A DNA stretch of 64,000 bases from assembly GCA_964406375.1 (NCBI GenBank), contig CAYORM010000009.1, positions 9,681 through 73,680 of the forward strand. The letters are read 5' to 3'. Made by a program: the position numbers and the translations under genes. This DNA comes from CAYORM01 sp964406375 (GTDB lineage Bacteria > Pseudomonadota > Alphaproteobacteria > DSM-16000 > Inquilinaceae). Below the pieces are notes generated by a model, which searched no databases, was not told the origin of the DNA, and saw only the letters and a list, made by a program, of their open reading frames with translations. Positions 1-8,945 of this stretch are shown here, in pieces (position 1 is the stretch's first letter; each line of letters opens with the position of its first letter).

Positions 1-45
1 GGCGAGCGGGCGGAGACACCCGAGCCGGAGCAGCCGGCGGGCTGA
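1..45 (+). CDS. 3' end of an unidentified gene (partial)
   Basis: The first 45 bases read in frame 1 as 14 codons rich in Glu and Pro followed by TGA, with G or C in nearly every third position. This would fit the acidic, proline-rich tail of a gene entering the window from the left and converging on the aldolase-like gene. It is far too short to assign a family. The frame could be fortuitous in such GC-rich DNA. Confidence 0.3.
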   Translation, partial: GERAETPEPEQPAG

Positions 46-54
46 GCCCGCATC

Positions 55-1083
55 TCATGCCGCGAGCACGTCTTCCGTGATCGCGAGATCGTCGTCGAGC
101 GGACGGATCGGGCGGAGCCTGCTCTTGCCCAGCGCGTCATGGTAGGCCTTCACCGCCTCTTCGGCGGAGAGATCACCGTCCACCACGCGCCGCATCAGCG
201 CGATCAGCGCCAGCGGATCCTCGGCGAGATTGATCTTCCGCCCGAACAGCGCGAGCCGGGCGCCGTATTTTTGGGCCGCGGCGAGCAGCTCGAAGGTATC
301 GCGCGTCGTGCCGGCGCTGCCGCCCAGGATCCCGACGATCACGGTCGGGTCGTAGCTGACGAGATCCTCAAGCGCCTTCGGGCCGTTATAGGCGATCTTC
401 AGGAACTCCGGCCGGGCCGAGCGCGGGATCGGCGCGAGGATGCGGGCGATGCTGTCATTGACGAAGGCGCCGATCTCGGCCCGATCGAGCCGGTCATGCC
501 CGACATTCGGGTTGAACACTTCGAGGAAGTGGCGGAAGCCCCAGCGCTCGGCCTCGATGCGGAAGGCGCGATATGCCTCGCCCGCTTCGCGGTCGAGGGC
601 GGCATCGTTCATGAAGGTGATCGAGTAAAGGCCGAGATCGGTCAGCGTCGGTCTCGTCCCCGGGGCGACGCCGAGCCGGCCATACATCGCATGCTCGATC
701 AACGCCGACCGGTTCGGCAAGGAGGGCTGGCCGGCATAGCGGCCGTGACGCACGCTCCAGATGTCGGTCGTGTCATTGGCGCGGATGGCGGTGGCGACGC
801 GGCTGCCGCTGAACAGCCCCTCCTCGACGAGCACCTCGAGATTGGAGATCGAGGTGAGCATCAGGTCGACCACGTCCTGGCGGACCACGGCACGGATCTG
901 ATCGAGAAATGCGGCGCGCGAACGGAAACGGCCGGTCGGGCGGCCTTCGGAGTCGCGGACGGGACCCGTCGCCGGCAGGCCTGCCCCCATGTCGGGATCC
1001 TTCGCATCACAGATCAGAAAGGCACGGCTGCCCGAGGGGTCGCGCCGGATCTCCGCGAGCTTTTCGTCCAGGCGCGTCGTCAT
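55..1083 (-). CDS. TIM-barrel aldolase-like protein (DeoC/LacD/FbaB superfamily)
   Basis: A 342-residue protein resembling class I aldolases. The C-terminal half carries YNGPKALEDL, then VGILGGSAGTTRDTFELLAA and ALFGRKINLAEDP. These glycine-rich strand-loop segments have the arrangement of the phosphate-binding end of the FbaB/LacD/DeoC barrel. The ATG at 1083 is preferred over upstream in-frame starts because homology-like sequence (MTTRLDEKL) begins there and a GAGGCGAGGCG stretch precedes it. Reaction and substrate are unknown; sugar-phosphate or deoxysugar cleavage is an inference from the fold. It lies 55 nt downstream of the PAP2 gene on the same strand. Whether it belongs to a transporter operon to the left cannot be seen. 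Confidence 0.6.
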   Translation of the reverse strand: MTTRLDEKLAEIRRDPSGSRAFLICDAKDPDMGAGLPATGPVRDSEGRPTGRFRSRAAFLDQIRAVVRQDVVDLMLTSISNLEVLVEEGLFSGSRVATAIRANDTTDIWSVRHGRYAGQPSLPNRSALIEHAMYGRLGVAPGTRPTLTDLGLYSITFMNDAALDREAGEAYRAFRIEAERWGFRHFLEVFNPNVGHDRLDRAEIGAFVNDSIARILAPIPRSARPEFLKIAYNGPKALEDLVSYDPTVIVGILGGSAGTTRDTFELLAAAQKYGARLALFGRKINLAEDPLALIALMRRVVDGDLSAEEAVKAYHDALGKSRLRPIRPLDDDLAITEDVLAA

Positions 1084-1138
1084 CGTCGCCTCGCCTCCTC
1101 GGTCTGCTGTCCACGCCCAGCGTCGCGCGCCGGTACGG

Positions 1139-2011
1139 TCACTGCAAGCCGTCCCGTGGCGCCGGATCGGGCTCGCCCGCGCTCCGTACCGCGCCGCGGC
1201 GCTGCAGCCAGCGGGCGACGAGCCACCAGGACAATGCCCAGGCGGCGCCGGCGGTCCAGCCGGCGAGCACATCGGTCGGCCAGTGGACGCCGAGATAGAC
1301 GCGGCTGATGCCGACGCCGACCGTCAGCAGCACGGCGAGGGTGAAGAGATAGGTCTTCACCAGCCGGCTCGGCTCCATCCGCGCGAGCAGGGCGCCGAGC
1401 GTCAGATAGGTCACCGCCGCCATCATCGAATGGCCGCTCGGGAAGCTCGCCGTGTAGACGATCGAGCCATGCGGCACGAGATCGGGCCGCGGCCGGTCGA
1501 AGCCGTGCTTGAGCAGCGTGCTCAGCAGCTGGCCGATGCCGACCGATACCAGCACCAGCCACATCGCGCGGCGCCGGCCCTGCATCCACAGGAAACCGGC
1601 GACCGCCAGGGTCAGCATCGTCAGCACGCCGACGCCGCCCAGGGCGGTGAGATCCCGCCCCAGCTCCTCCACCCAGCCCGGACCGATCGGATCGGATGGA
1701 TCGGCTGGATTGCGGAGCATCAGCAACAGGGCGGTGTCGAAAGCATGTGTCTCGCCTTCGGTCACCTTGTCCGCGAGCTGGACGAACCCCCACAGCGCGG
1801 CGGCGATGAGCAGAATCGTGACCAGCGTCCAGCCCTCGATCCGCCATGCCGCGACGAGGCCGCGGCGCGCCGCGCGCAGTCCCCGCCGGTACCGCCACGC
1901 CGCCGCCTCCTCGCGCAGCCATCGCAGCACGCCTGTCTCCTGTCTCCAGATTGTCCGCCAAGGAACGCCCTCCGGTCGCGAATGTGCCCCGTCCCGAGAG
2001 CCGGCCGTCAC
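1139..2011 (-). CDS. PAP2-family membrane phosphatase
   Basis: A 290-residue integral membrane protein of the type 2 phosphatidic acid phosphatase family, which removes phosphate from lipid phosphates such as phosphatidate or undecaprenyl diphosphate. All three signature motifs are present: KHGFDRPRP (about 168-176), SFPSGHS (189-195) and SRVYLGVHWPTDVLAG (236-251). These supply the conserved Lys/Arg, the catalytic His of PSGH and the nucleophilic His. Several hydrophobic segments lie between residues 60 and 265. The start is GTG at 2011, preceded by AAGAGG five bases upstream. The N-terminal 55 residues are basic and cytoplasmic. The substrate cannot be told from sequence. Confidence 0.88.
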   Translation of the reverse strand: MTAGSRDGAHSRPEGVPWRTIWRQETGVLRWLREEAAAWRYRRGLRAARRGLVAAWRIEGWTLVTILLIAAALWGFVQLADKVTEGETHAFDTALLLMLRNPADPSDPIGPGWVEELGRDLTALGGVGVLTMLTLAVAGFLWMQGRRRAMWLVLVSVGIGQLLSTLLKHGFDRPRPDLVPHGSIVYTASFPSGHSMMAAVTYLTLGALLARMEPSRLVKTYLFTLAVLLTVGVGISRVYLGVHWPTDVLAGWTAGAAWALSWWLVARWLQRRGAVRSAGEPDPAPRDGLQ

Positions 2012-2098
2012 GACGCCTCTTGCATAACGCCGCGTGGCAGTTGACCTTGCCTAGCCGGGCGACGACCGCCCTGCCTCCGGATGAGAGGAGACGCACGC

Positions 2099-2353
2099 AT
2101 GGAATGGCTCGTCATCATCATCGTCGGCCTCGTCGCCGGCCTGATCGCCAAGCTCTTGATGCCGGGTCGCGACCCCGGCGGCTTCATCATCACCATCCTG
2201 CTCGGTATCGCGGGCTCCTTCGTGGGACGCTACCTCGCAGACGCGATCGGCTGGACGATCGAGGGGTTCTGGGAGGGTCTGATCGCCTCGGTCATCGGTG
2301 CGATCATCATCCTGATCATCTACCGGATCATCTTCGGACGCGCTTCCGCCTGA
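2099..2353 (+). CDS. GlsB/YeaQ/YmgE-family small membrane protein
   Basis: An 84-residue protein with three hydrophobic helices and the glycine-zipper pattern of the YeaQ/YmgE (transglycosylase-associated) family: GLVAGLIAKLLMPG near the N-terminus, then GFIITILLGIAGSFVG and IGAIIILIIYRII. The family is stress-associated in many bacteria but its molecular role is not established. ATG at 2099 follows a GGAG at 2087-2090 with 8-nt spacing, which favours it over the in-frame ATG at 2081. It is divergent from the PAP2 gene and ends 4 nt before glcF, so it may share its transcript. Confidence 0.85.
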   Translation: MEWLVIIIVGLVAGLIAKLLMPGRDPGGFIITILLGIAGSFVGRYLADAIGWTIEGFWEGLIASVIGAIIILIIYRIIFGRASA

Positions 2354-2357
2354 CGCC

Positions 2358-3644
2358 GTGCAGACCCGATTCTCGCTCGCCCAGCTCGCCGATCCGGACA
2401 TCGCGGAAGCCGACAGCATCCTGCGTGCCTGCGTGCATTGCGGATTCTGTACCGCGACCTGCCCGACCTACCGGCTGCTGGGCGACGAGCTCGACGGTCC
2501 GCGCGGCCGGATCTATCTGATCAAGGACATGCTCGAGAATGGGCGGCCGGCAACGGAGACGGTCGCGACCCATCTCGACCGCTGCCTGTCCTGCCTGTCC
2601 TGCATGACGACCTGCCCGTCGGGCGTGCATTACATGCATCTGGTCGATCATGCGCGTGCACATGTCGAGGAGACCTATCGTCGACCCCTCGGCGATCGTG
2701 TCCTGCGGGGCCTGCTCGCCCGCATCCTGCCGCGCCCGGCGCTGTTTCGTCTCGCCCTTCTGGGGGCGTGGCTGACGGCGCCGGTCGCACGGCGGCTGCC
2801 GGGGCGCCTGGGGGCGATCGCGCGGTTCGCCCCGCGCCGGCTGCCCGCCCCGAGCCCTGTCGACCGACCCCAGATCTTCCCGGCGGAGGGGCCGCGACGG
2901 GCACGGGTGGCACTCCTCGCCGGCTGTGCCCAGACGGTGGTGGCGCCGCAGATCAACGAGGCGACGATCCGGCTGCTGACCCGTCACGGCGCCGAGGTTG
3001 TCATCGCCCGCGGCGCCGGCTGCTGCGGCGCGCTCGTCCACCACATGGGACGCACCGAACCGGCGTATGCCCAGGCCAAGGCCGCGATCGCCGCCTGGCT
3101 ACGCGAGGCCGATGGCGAGGGGCTCGATGCGATCGTCGTCAACGCCTCGGGCTGCGGCACGACGGTCAAGGATTACGGCCACATGTTCCGGACCGATCCG
3201 GAATGGGCGCCGAAGGCCGCGCGCGTCGCGGCGCTGGCGCGCGACGTCACCGAGGTGATGGAAGGGCTGGGCCTGCGGGCACCCGAAGCGCCGTCGGGGA
3301 TCGCCGTCGCCTATCATTCGGCCTGCTCGATGCAGCACGGCCAGCGCCTGCACGAGCCGCCGCGCGCACTGCTGCGCCGCGCCGGCTTCGAGGTGCGCGA
3401 GGTGCCGGAGGGGCATCTGTGCTGCGGCTCGGCCGGGACCTACAACCTGCTGCAGCCGGAGATCGCCGTCCGTCTGCGTGACCGCAAGGTCGCCGCGATC
3501 GAGGCGACCGGGGCCGCCCTCGCCGCGACCGGAAACGTCGGCTGCATCACCCAGATCGCCTCCGGCACCGGGCTGCCGATCGTCCACACGGTCGAACTGC
3601 TCGACTGGGCGACCGGCGGGCCGAAGCCCGCCGCGCTCAGCTGA
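2358..3644 (+). CDS. glcF: Glycolate oxidase iron-sulfur subunit GlcF
   Basis: A 428-residue Fe-S electron-transfer subunit of glycolate oxidase (GlcDEF), which oxidises glycolate to glyoxylate at the membrane. Two ferredoxin-type CxxCxxCxxxCP clusters are visible: CVHCGFCTATCP (Cys 25, 28, 31, 35) and CLSCLSCMTTCP (Cys 76, 79, 82, 86). Two later CCG-type cysteine-rich repeats follow (GAGCCGALVHH near 220 and HLCCGSAGTYNLL near 355). Length matches E. coli GlcF. The start is GTG at 2358, since no ATG fits. The flavoprotein subunits GlcD and GlcE, normally immediately upstream, are not in this window. Confidence 0.92.
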   Translation: MQTRFSLAQLADPDIAEADSILRACVHCGFCTATCPTYRLLGDELDGPRGRIYLIKDMLENGRPATETVATHLDRCLSCLSCMTTCPSGVHYMHLVDHARAHVEETYRRPLGDRVLRGLLARILPRPALFRLALLGAWLTAPVARRLPGRLGAIARFAPRRLPAPSPVDRPQIFPAEGPRRARVALLAGCAQTVVAPQINEATIRLLTRHGAEVVIARGAGCCGALVHHMGRTEPAYAQAKAAIAAWLREADGEGLDAIVVNASGCGTTVKDYGHMFRTDPEWAPKAARVAALARDVTEVMEGLGLRAPEAPSGIAVAYHSACSMQHGQRLHEPPRALLRRAGFEVREVPEGHLCCGSAGTYNLLQPEIAVRLRDRKVAAIEATGAALAATGNVGCITQIASGTGLPIVHTVELLDWATGGPKPAALS

Positions 3645-3659
3645 GCCGCCCCACAGCGA

Positions 3660-4298
3660 TCACGGCGAGGCCGGCGCGAAATCGTAGCGGATGCTGGCCA
3701 GCAGCGTGTGGTGCAGATATTCCGCTCCGCTGAGGTCATAGCCGTAGAGGCGGAAGGACGGGTCGTCGAACGCCTCCATGTAGTGGTACTCGCCGGTCAA
3801 CGCGATCTGCGGCGTGAGCCTGTATCCCGCACCGATGATGCCCTGCCAGGCCGGATAGATGGCATCATCGGAGCTGCCGTCGAGCTCGATCGTCGCATGC
3901 ACCAGACCGACGCCGCCACCGGCCGACAGGGTGATATCGCCGATCTCGAGGTCGTAGAGGAGGTTGGCCATGCCGGACCAGCTCCGCTGTGTCCCGTCGG
4001 TCTCGATGCCCGCCGGCGCGCCGAAATCGAAGGTGGAGAGCCCGTTGTGGCGGTAGCCGAACTCGATCTCCGCCCGTAGCGTGCCGAAATCGTAGCCGAG
4101 GGCGACGAGGACCGCCGCGCCGTGGTCGCGCCGGACATCGACATCGGTCAGTGCGCCCCGATAGTCGAAATCGCCGCTCTCCGGTGCGTCGAATCCTACC
4201 TTGGCGGCGGCGTAGAACCCCGACCGCTCCTGTGCCGACGCGGTGCCGGCCAACGCTGCCGTGATCACGGCAGCGGCAATGATGCGCAATGCCGTCAT
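3660..4298 (-). CDS. Outer-membrane beta-barrel protein
   Basis: A 212-residue exported protein with a typical signal peptide (ALRIIAAAVITAALAGTASA, cleavage before QERSGF). Alternating hydrophobic/polar strands follow, as in the OmpA/opacity-type 8-stranded barrel family: GFYAAAKVGFDAP, AEIEFGYRHNGL, SGMANLLYDLEIGDITL, LLASIRYDF. It ends in IRYDFAPASP, so the terminal aromatic residue lies five residues inside the end. It converges with glcF, 15 nt away. A host-interaction or structural role is possible but nothing in the sequence fixes it. Confidence 0.75.
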   Translation of the reverse strand: MTALRIIAAAVITAALAGTASAQERSGFYAAAKVGFDAPESGDFDYRGALTDVDVRRDHGAAVLVALGYDFGTLRAEIEFGYRHNGLSTFDFGAPAGIETDGTQRSWSGMANLLYDLEIGDITLSAGGGVGLVHATIELDGSSDDAIYPAWQGIIGAGYRLTPQIALTGEYHYMEAFDDPSFRLYGYDLSGAEYLHHTLLASIRYDFAPASP

Positions 4299-4474
4299 GA
4301 ACTCCTCTCACCTGTGTCGGCGGCATGCTGCCGCCGCGATGTGGCACCGTCATGACGGCTCGCCGCTTCGCCCGATGGCGTTGCTGCACGGCCGTGCTAG
4401 GCTTCCCGCTATGGCCGCCGAGAGAAGAAGTGGCCGGCGAGCCCTTCGGGGTGGAACCAGGGACAGGAGGCATC

Positions 4475-6136
4475 ATGCGTCACCGTTTGCTCGCGGCCGC
4501 GGCCGTCACCGCGCTGGCATGGACCCTGGCGATCGCCGGTCCCGCCACTGCCCAGGACGCCTCCGGAGAGGCGGCTGACCAGCAGGCGCCCGTCGCCGGC
4601 GGCTCGATCGTCATCACCTACAATGACGATGTCTCGACCCTCGATCCGGCGATCGGCTACGACTGGCAGAACTGGTCGATGATCAAGAGCCTGTTCGACG
4701 GGCTCATGGATTACGAGCCGGGCACGACCGAGCTCGTCACCGATCTCGCGGAGAGTTACGAGATATCCGAGGACGGGACCGTCTTCACCTTCACGCTGCG
4801 CGACGACGTCACCTTCCACAACGGGCGGCCGATGACCGCCGAGGATGTGAAGTATTCGATCGAGCGGGTCGTCGACCCGACGACGCGCAGTCCCGGCCAG
4901 GGCTTCTTCGCGACGATCGCCGGCTTCGATGCCATGGCTTCGGGCGAGGCGAGTGAGCTCTCCGGCATCGAGGTACCGGACGAACGGACGATCGTCTTCA
5001 CCCTGTCACGGCCGGACGCGACCTTCCTGCATGTGCTGGCCCTGAACTTCGCCCATGTCGTGCCGCGCGAGGCGGTCGAGGAGTTCGGCGAGGATTTCGG
5101 CCGCAACCCGGTCGGCACCGGCGCCTTCCGCCTCGCCGAATGGACGCCCGGCCAAAGGCTCGTCTTCGAGAAGAACCCCGATTACCACCATGAGGGCGTG
5201 CCCTATCTCGACCAGATCGTCTTCGAGGTCGGGCAGGACCCCTCGGTGGCGCTGCTCCGGCTCGAGAATGGCGAGGTCGACGTGCTCGGCGACGGCATCC
5301 CGCCGGCGCGATTCGTCGATGTCACCTCGAGCCCCGACTATGAGGGCCAGATCGTCGAGGGCGGGCAGCTCCACACCGGCTATCTGGCGATGAACGTCAC
5401 CATGCCGCCCTTCGACGATGTGCGCGTCCGGCGGGCGGTGAACATGGCGATCGACAAGGACCGCGTCCTGCGGATCATCAACAACCGGGCGGTCGCCGCC
5501 AATCAGGTGCTGCCGCCCTCGATGCCCGGCTACGATCCGGCATTCGAGGGCTACACGTTCGACGTCGAGGCCGCCAAGGCGCTGATGGCCGAGGCCGGCT
5601 ACGCCGATGGCGTCGATACCCAGCTCTATGTGATGAACACCGACCCGAACCCGCGCATCGCCCAGGCGATCCAGCAGGATCTGGCGGCGATCGGCATCCG
5701 GGCAGAGCTGATGAGCCTCGCCCAAGCAAGCGTCATCGATGCCGGCGGCACCGAGGGCACCGCGCCGATGATCTGGTCCGGTGGCATGGCCTGGATCGCC
5801 GACTTCCCCGATCCTGCCAATTTCTACGCGCCGATCCTCGGCTGCGGCGGTGCGGTGCCGGGCGGCTGGAACTGGTCCTGGTACTGCAACGAGGCGCTCG
5901 ATGCGCTCGCGGCCGAGGCGGATGCCATCGTCGCGCCGGAACGGGCGGATGAGCGCTACGCCATCTGGAGCGAGATCTATGCCGGCGTGATGGAGGACGC
6001 TCCCTGGGCGCCGATCTTCAACGAGCAGCGCTTCACCATGCGCTCGGCCCGGATGGCGGGTGACGACACCCTTTATGTCGATCCCGTCCACATCCCGGTC
6101 CATTACGATCGCGTCTGGGTGAACGATGCCGAGTGA
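4475..6136 (+). CDS. Peptide/nickel-type ABC transporter substrate-binding protein (SBP family 5)
   Basis: A 553-residue periplasmic solute receptor of the DppA/OppA family. A signal peptide (RHRLLAAAAVTALAWTLAIA) is followed by GGSIVITYNDDVSTLDPAIGYDWQ. Typical SBP_bac_5 segments follow: FTLRDDVTFHNGRPMTAEDV, GTGAFRLAEWTPGQRLVFEK and RRAVNMAIDKDRV. ATG at 4475 is preceded by AGGAGG at 4465-4470, which excludes the earlier in-frame ATG at 4325. It heads a transcript with an acetamidase/formamidase gene (11-nt overlap) and two permease genes. The context suggests import of an amide or short peptide, but this is inference. Confidence 0.9.
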   Translation: MRHRLLAAAAVTALAWTLAIAGPATAQDASGEAADQQAPVAGGSIVITYNDDVSTLDPAIGYDWQNWSMIKSLFDGLMDYEPGTTELVTDLAESYEISEDGTVFTFTLRDDVTFHNGRPMTAEDVKYSIERVVDPTTRSPGQGFFATIAGFDAMASGEASELSGIEVPDERTIVFTLSRPDATFLHVLALNFAHVVPREAVEEFGEDFGRNPVGTGAFRLAEWTPGQRLVFEKNPDYHHEGVPYLDQIVFEVGQDPSVALLRLENGEVDVLGDGIPPARFVDVTSSPDYEGQIVEGGQLHTGYLAMNVTMPPFDDVRVRRAVNMAIDKDRVLRIINNRAVAANQVLPPSMPGYDPAFEGYTFDVEAAKALMAEAGYADGVDTQLYVMNTDPNPRIAQAIQQDLAAIGIRAELMSLAQASVIDAGGTEGTAPMIWSGGMAWIADFPDPANFYAPILGCGGAVPGGWNWSWYCNEALDALAAEADAIVAPERADERYAIWSEIYAGVMEDAPWAPIFNEQRFTMRSARMAGDDTLYVDPVHIPVHYDRVWVNDAE

Positions 6137-7139
6137 CACGCATCGCGGGTCTCGGGGCGAGGATGCGCATGGCCGTCATGGCCATGCGCATCCCGCGCAC
6201 ACGATCCACCGCCATCAGCACCATTTCGGCTGGAATCGCGACAATGCGCCGGTCCTGACGGTCGCGCCGGGTAGCACCGTCGACATCGAGACCATCGACA
6301 GCTCCGGCGGGCAGCTCTCGGCGACGAGCACGATCGACGATCTCCGGGACCTCGATTTCGGTCGCGTCAATCCGGTGACCGGGCCGATCGCCATCGATGG
6401 CGCGAAACCCGGCGACGCGATCCGGGTGACGCTCCTGTCCTATGTGCCGCATCTGTCCGGCGAGACCGGCTGGGGCTGGACGGCGAACATCCCCGGCTTC
6501 GGTCTTCTCGCCGACCAGTTCCCCGATCCGGCGCTGCATATCTGGCGCTACGATCCAGTGGCTCTGGCACCGGCGATGTTCGGGCCCGGCGGGCGGGTGC
6601 CGCTCAAGCCGTTCACCGGCACGATCGGCCTAGCGCCGGCCGAGCCGGGCCAGCATTCGGTGGTCCCCCCGCGCCGCATGGGCGGCAACATGGACGTTCG
6701 TGACATGGCGGCGGGCACCGAGCTGTGGCTGCCCGTCGAGGTCGATGGCGGCCTGTTCTCGCTCGGCGACACCCACGCGGCGCAGGGCGACGGCGAGGTC
6801 TGCGGCACGGCGATCGAGAGTCCGATGACCGTGACGGTCCGCCTCGATCTCGTGAAGGATGCCGGCCTCACCTTTCCCCGGCTGCGCACGCCGGGGCCGG
6901 TCTCGCGCCATCTCGATGCGGCCGGCTATGAGGTCACGACCGGCATCGGGCCCGATCTGTTCCAGGCGGCGCGCGATGCGGTCTCGGGCATGATCGATCT
7001 TCTGGGCCGCGAGCACGGGTTGGCAGCGGTCGACGCCTACATGCTGTGCAGCGTCTGCGGCGATCTGCGGATCTCGGAGATCGTCGACATGCCGAACTGG
7101 GTGGTGGGGTTCTACTTCCCGCGCATCGTCTTCGGATGA
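6126..7139 (+). CDS. Acetamidase/formamidase family protein
   Basis: A 337-residue member of the FmdA/AmdA family, metal-dependent amidases that release ammonia from short-chain amides. Family-like segments include HHFGWNRDNAPVLTVAPGS near residue 35, VNPVTGPIAIDGAKPGD, GDTHAAQGDGEVCGTAIESP near 215 and the C-terminal DAYMLCSVCGDLRISEIVD. The first 30 residues are His-rich and probably not part of the fold, so a slightly later start is possible. The ATG at 6126 overlaps the binding-protein stop by 11 nt, implying translational coupling. The gene sits between the receptor and permease genes of a peptide-type ABC transporter, so the imported ligand may be its substrate. Confidence 0.85.
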   Translation: MPSDTHRGSRGEDAHGRHGHAHPAHTIHRHQHHFGWNRDNAPVLTVAPGSTVDIETIDSSGGQLSATSTIDDLRDLDFGRVNPVTGPIAIDGAKPGDAIRVTLLSYVPHLSGETGWGWTANIPGFGLLADQFPDPALHIWRYDPVALAPAMFGPGGRVPLKPFTGTIGLAPAEPGQHSVVPPRRMGGNMDVRDMAAGTELWLPVEVDGGLFSLGDTHAAQGDGEVCGTAIESPMTVTVRLDLVKDAGLTFPRLRTPGPVSRHLDAAGYEVTTGIGPDLFQAARDAVSGMIDLLGREHGLAAVDAYMLCSVCGDLRISEIVDMPNWVVGFYFPRIVFG

Positions 7140-7188
7140 CGGCGGCCGCGATGCGTCCGGGAATGCCGGAGGAGGCCGGCGAGGCCGA

Positions 7189-8022
7189 ATGAAGCAGCTT
7201 CCCCTGTCGGCTTGGTTCGGGCTGTTCGTCATCGCCCTCACCCTGGTGGCCGCGATCGGCGCGCCTTGGCTGTCGCCCTACGACTACACCGAGCAGCGCT
7301 TCGAGGGGCTGACGCTGGAAGGCGCACCGCTGCCGCCCAATGCCGATTTCTGGTTCGGCACCGACACGCTCGGCCGTGATCTCTTCTCGCGCATGCTCTG
7401 GGGGGCGCGCACATCGCTGCTGATCGGCGTCGTCGCCAATGGCGCTTCCGTCGTCATCGGCACGCTGCTCGGCGTGCTGGCCGGCTTTGCCCGGGGCTGG
7501 GTCGGCACCGCAATCATGCGGTTCACCGACCTGATGATGGCCTTTCCGGCGCTGCTGCTCGCCATCACCCTCGCGGCGGTGATCGGCGCCAGCCTGTGGA
7601 TCGTGGCGCTGGTCATCGCGCTGGTGAACTGGGTGCAGATCGCCCGGATCGTCTACACCGAGACGACGGCGCTAGCCGAGCGCGAATGGGTGCGCGCCGC
7701 GCGCGGCCTCGGTGCCGGGCGGCTGCGGATCCTGTTCGTGCACATCGTGCCGCATCTCGTGCCGACGATCCTTGTCTATGCCACCCTCGGCATCGCGACG
7801 ACCGTGCTGCTCGAGGCGACGCTCTCCTTCCTCGGCATCGGCGTGCGGCCGCCGACCCCGTCATGGGGAAACATTATCCAGGAGAACCAGACCTATTTCG
7901 CCACCGCACCGTGGCTGGTCTTCATCCCCGGCACCGCCATCCTGTGCCTGGCGCTCGGCTTCAACCTCGTCGGCGACTGGCTGCGTGACCGCCTCGACCC
8001 GACGCTGAAGGGGCGCCGGTGA
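7189..8022 (+). CDS. ABC transporter permease, DppC/OppC type
   Basis: A 277-residue inner-membrane permease of the peptide/nickel importer class. Features: an N-terminal hydrophobic helix (WFGLFVIALTLVAAIGAPWL), the DppC-type HPFGTD-like segment FWFGTDTLGRDLFSRMLWG, and the EAA loop REWVRAARGLGAGRLRILFV that docks to the ATPase. GIGVRPPTPSWGNIIQEN near residue 215 is typical of the family. It starts 49 nt after the acetamidase gene behind GGAGGAGGCC, and its TGA overlaps the next permease start. Confidence 0.92.
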   Translation: MKQLPLSAWFGLFVIALTLVAAIGAPWLSPYDYTEQRFEGLTLEGAPLPPNADFWFGTDTLGRDLFSRMLWGARTSLLIGVVANGASVVIGTLLGVLAGFARGWVGTAIMRFTDLMMAFPALLLAITLAAVIGASLWIVALVIALVNWVQIARIVYTETTALAEREWVRAARGLGAGRLRILFVHIVPHLVPTILVYATLGIATTVLLEATLSFLGIGVRPPTPSWGNIIQENQTYFATAPWLVFIPGTAILCLALGFNLVGDWLRDRLDPTLKGRR

Positions 8023-8945
8023 TGCTGCGCTTCCTCACCGGCCGGCTCCTTCAGACAGTGCTGATCCTGATTGGCATCACCATCGTCACCTTTGCCCTGG
8101 TGGCGATCCTGCCGGCCGATCCCGCGCGGCTTCTGGCCGGGCGCAACGCGCCACCGGCGACGGTCGAATCGATCCGCACCCAGCTCGGGCTCGACCGGCC
8201 GCTGCTGGTCCAGTATGGCGACTATATCTGGCGGCTCGTGCAGGGCGATCTGGGCCGGTCCTATGCGCAGCGGCTCGAGGTCGGCGAGCTGATCTGGAGC
8301 CGGCTGCCCGCGACGCTGGTCCTGATGCTGGGCGCCATTGCCTTCGAGGTCGCGATCGGTGTGCCGGCCGGGGTGCTGGCCGCCCATCGCCGCGGCCGGC
8401 GCACCGACCGGGCGATCATGGTTGCGGCCTTCGTCGGCGTCTCAGCGCCGCAATTCGTCGTGGCGATCCTGCTGCTCTACATCTTCGGCGCGCAGCTTGG
8501 CTGGCTGCCGATGCGCGGCTATGGCGGCATCGACGAGCACCTCATCCTGCCGGCACTGACGCTCGGCATCCTCGGCGGCGGCTGGTATGCGCGGATGACC
8601 CGCTCGGCGATGGTCGACGTCCTGCACCGCGACTTCATCCGCACCGCGCGGGCGAAGGGGGCGGGACCGACCCGGGTGCTGTTCCGCCACGCGATGCGCA
8701 ACGCGATGCTGCCGATCATTGCGATGATCGGCCTCGACATCGGCATCTTCATGAGCGGGGCGGTCGTCGTGGAGACCGTGTTCGGCTGGCCGGGCATCGG
8801 GCTTCTGATGTGGCAGGCGATCCAGCGCGTCGACGTGCCGATCATCATGGGGGTGACGCTGATCGCCGCCCTTTTCATCCTGATCGGCAACCTCGTCGCC
8901 GACCTCCTGGCGCCGCTGGTCGACCCCCGGATCAGGCTCAACTGA
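8022..8945 (+). CDS. ABC transporter permease, DppB/OppB type
   Basis: A 307-residue permease with about six membrane helices. Family hallmarks: LLQTVLILIGITIVTFALVA at the N-terminus, DPARLLAGRNAPPATVESIR, LGLDRPLLVQYGDYIWRLVQ GDLGRSY, and the EAA loop HRDFIRTARAKGAGPTRVLF. The ATG at 8022 overlaps the upstream TGA by one base (a GTG at 8019 is an alternative). The order C-type before B-type is reversed from the usual dppABCDF arrangement, and no dppD/dppF ATPase gene follows. The 3' end overlaps the convergent rsmB by 8 nt. Confidence 0.92.
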   Translation: MLRFLTGRLLQTVLILIGITIVTFALVAILPADPARLLAGRNAPPATVESIRTQLGLDRPLLVQYGDYIWRLVQGDLGRSYAQRLEVGELIWSRLPATLVLMLGAIAFEVAIGVPAGVLAAHRRGRRTDRAIMVAAFVGVSAPQFVVAILLLYIFGAQLGWLPMRGYGGIDEHLILPALTLGILGGGWYARMTRSAMVDVLHRDFIRTARAKGAGPTRVLFRHAMRNAMLPIIAMIGLDIGIFMSGAVVVETVFGWPGIGLLMWQAIQRVDVPIIMGVTLIAALFILIGNLVADLLAPLVDPRIRLN

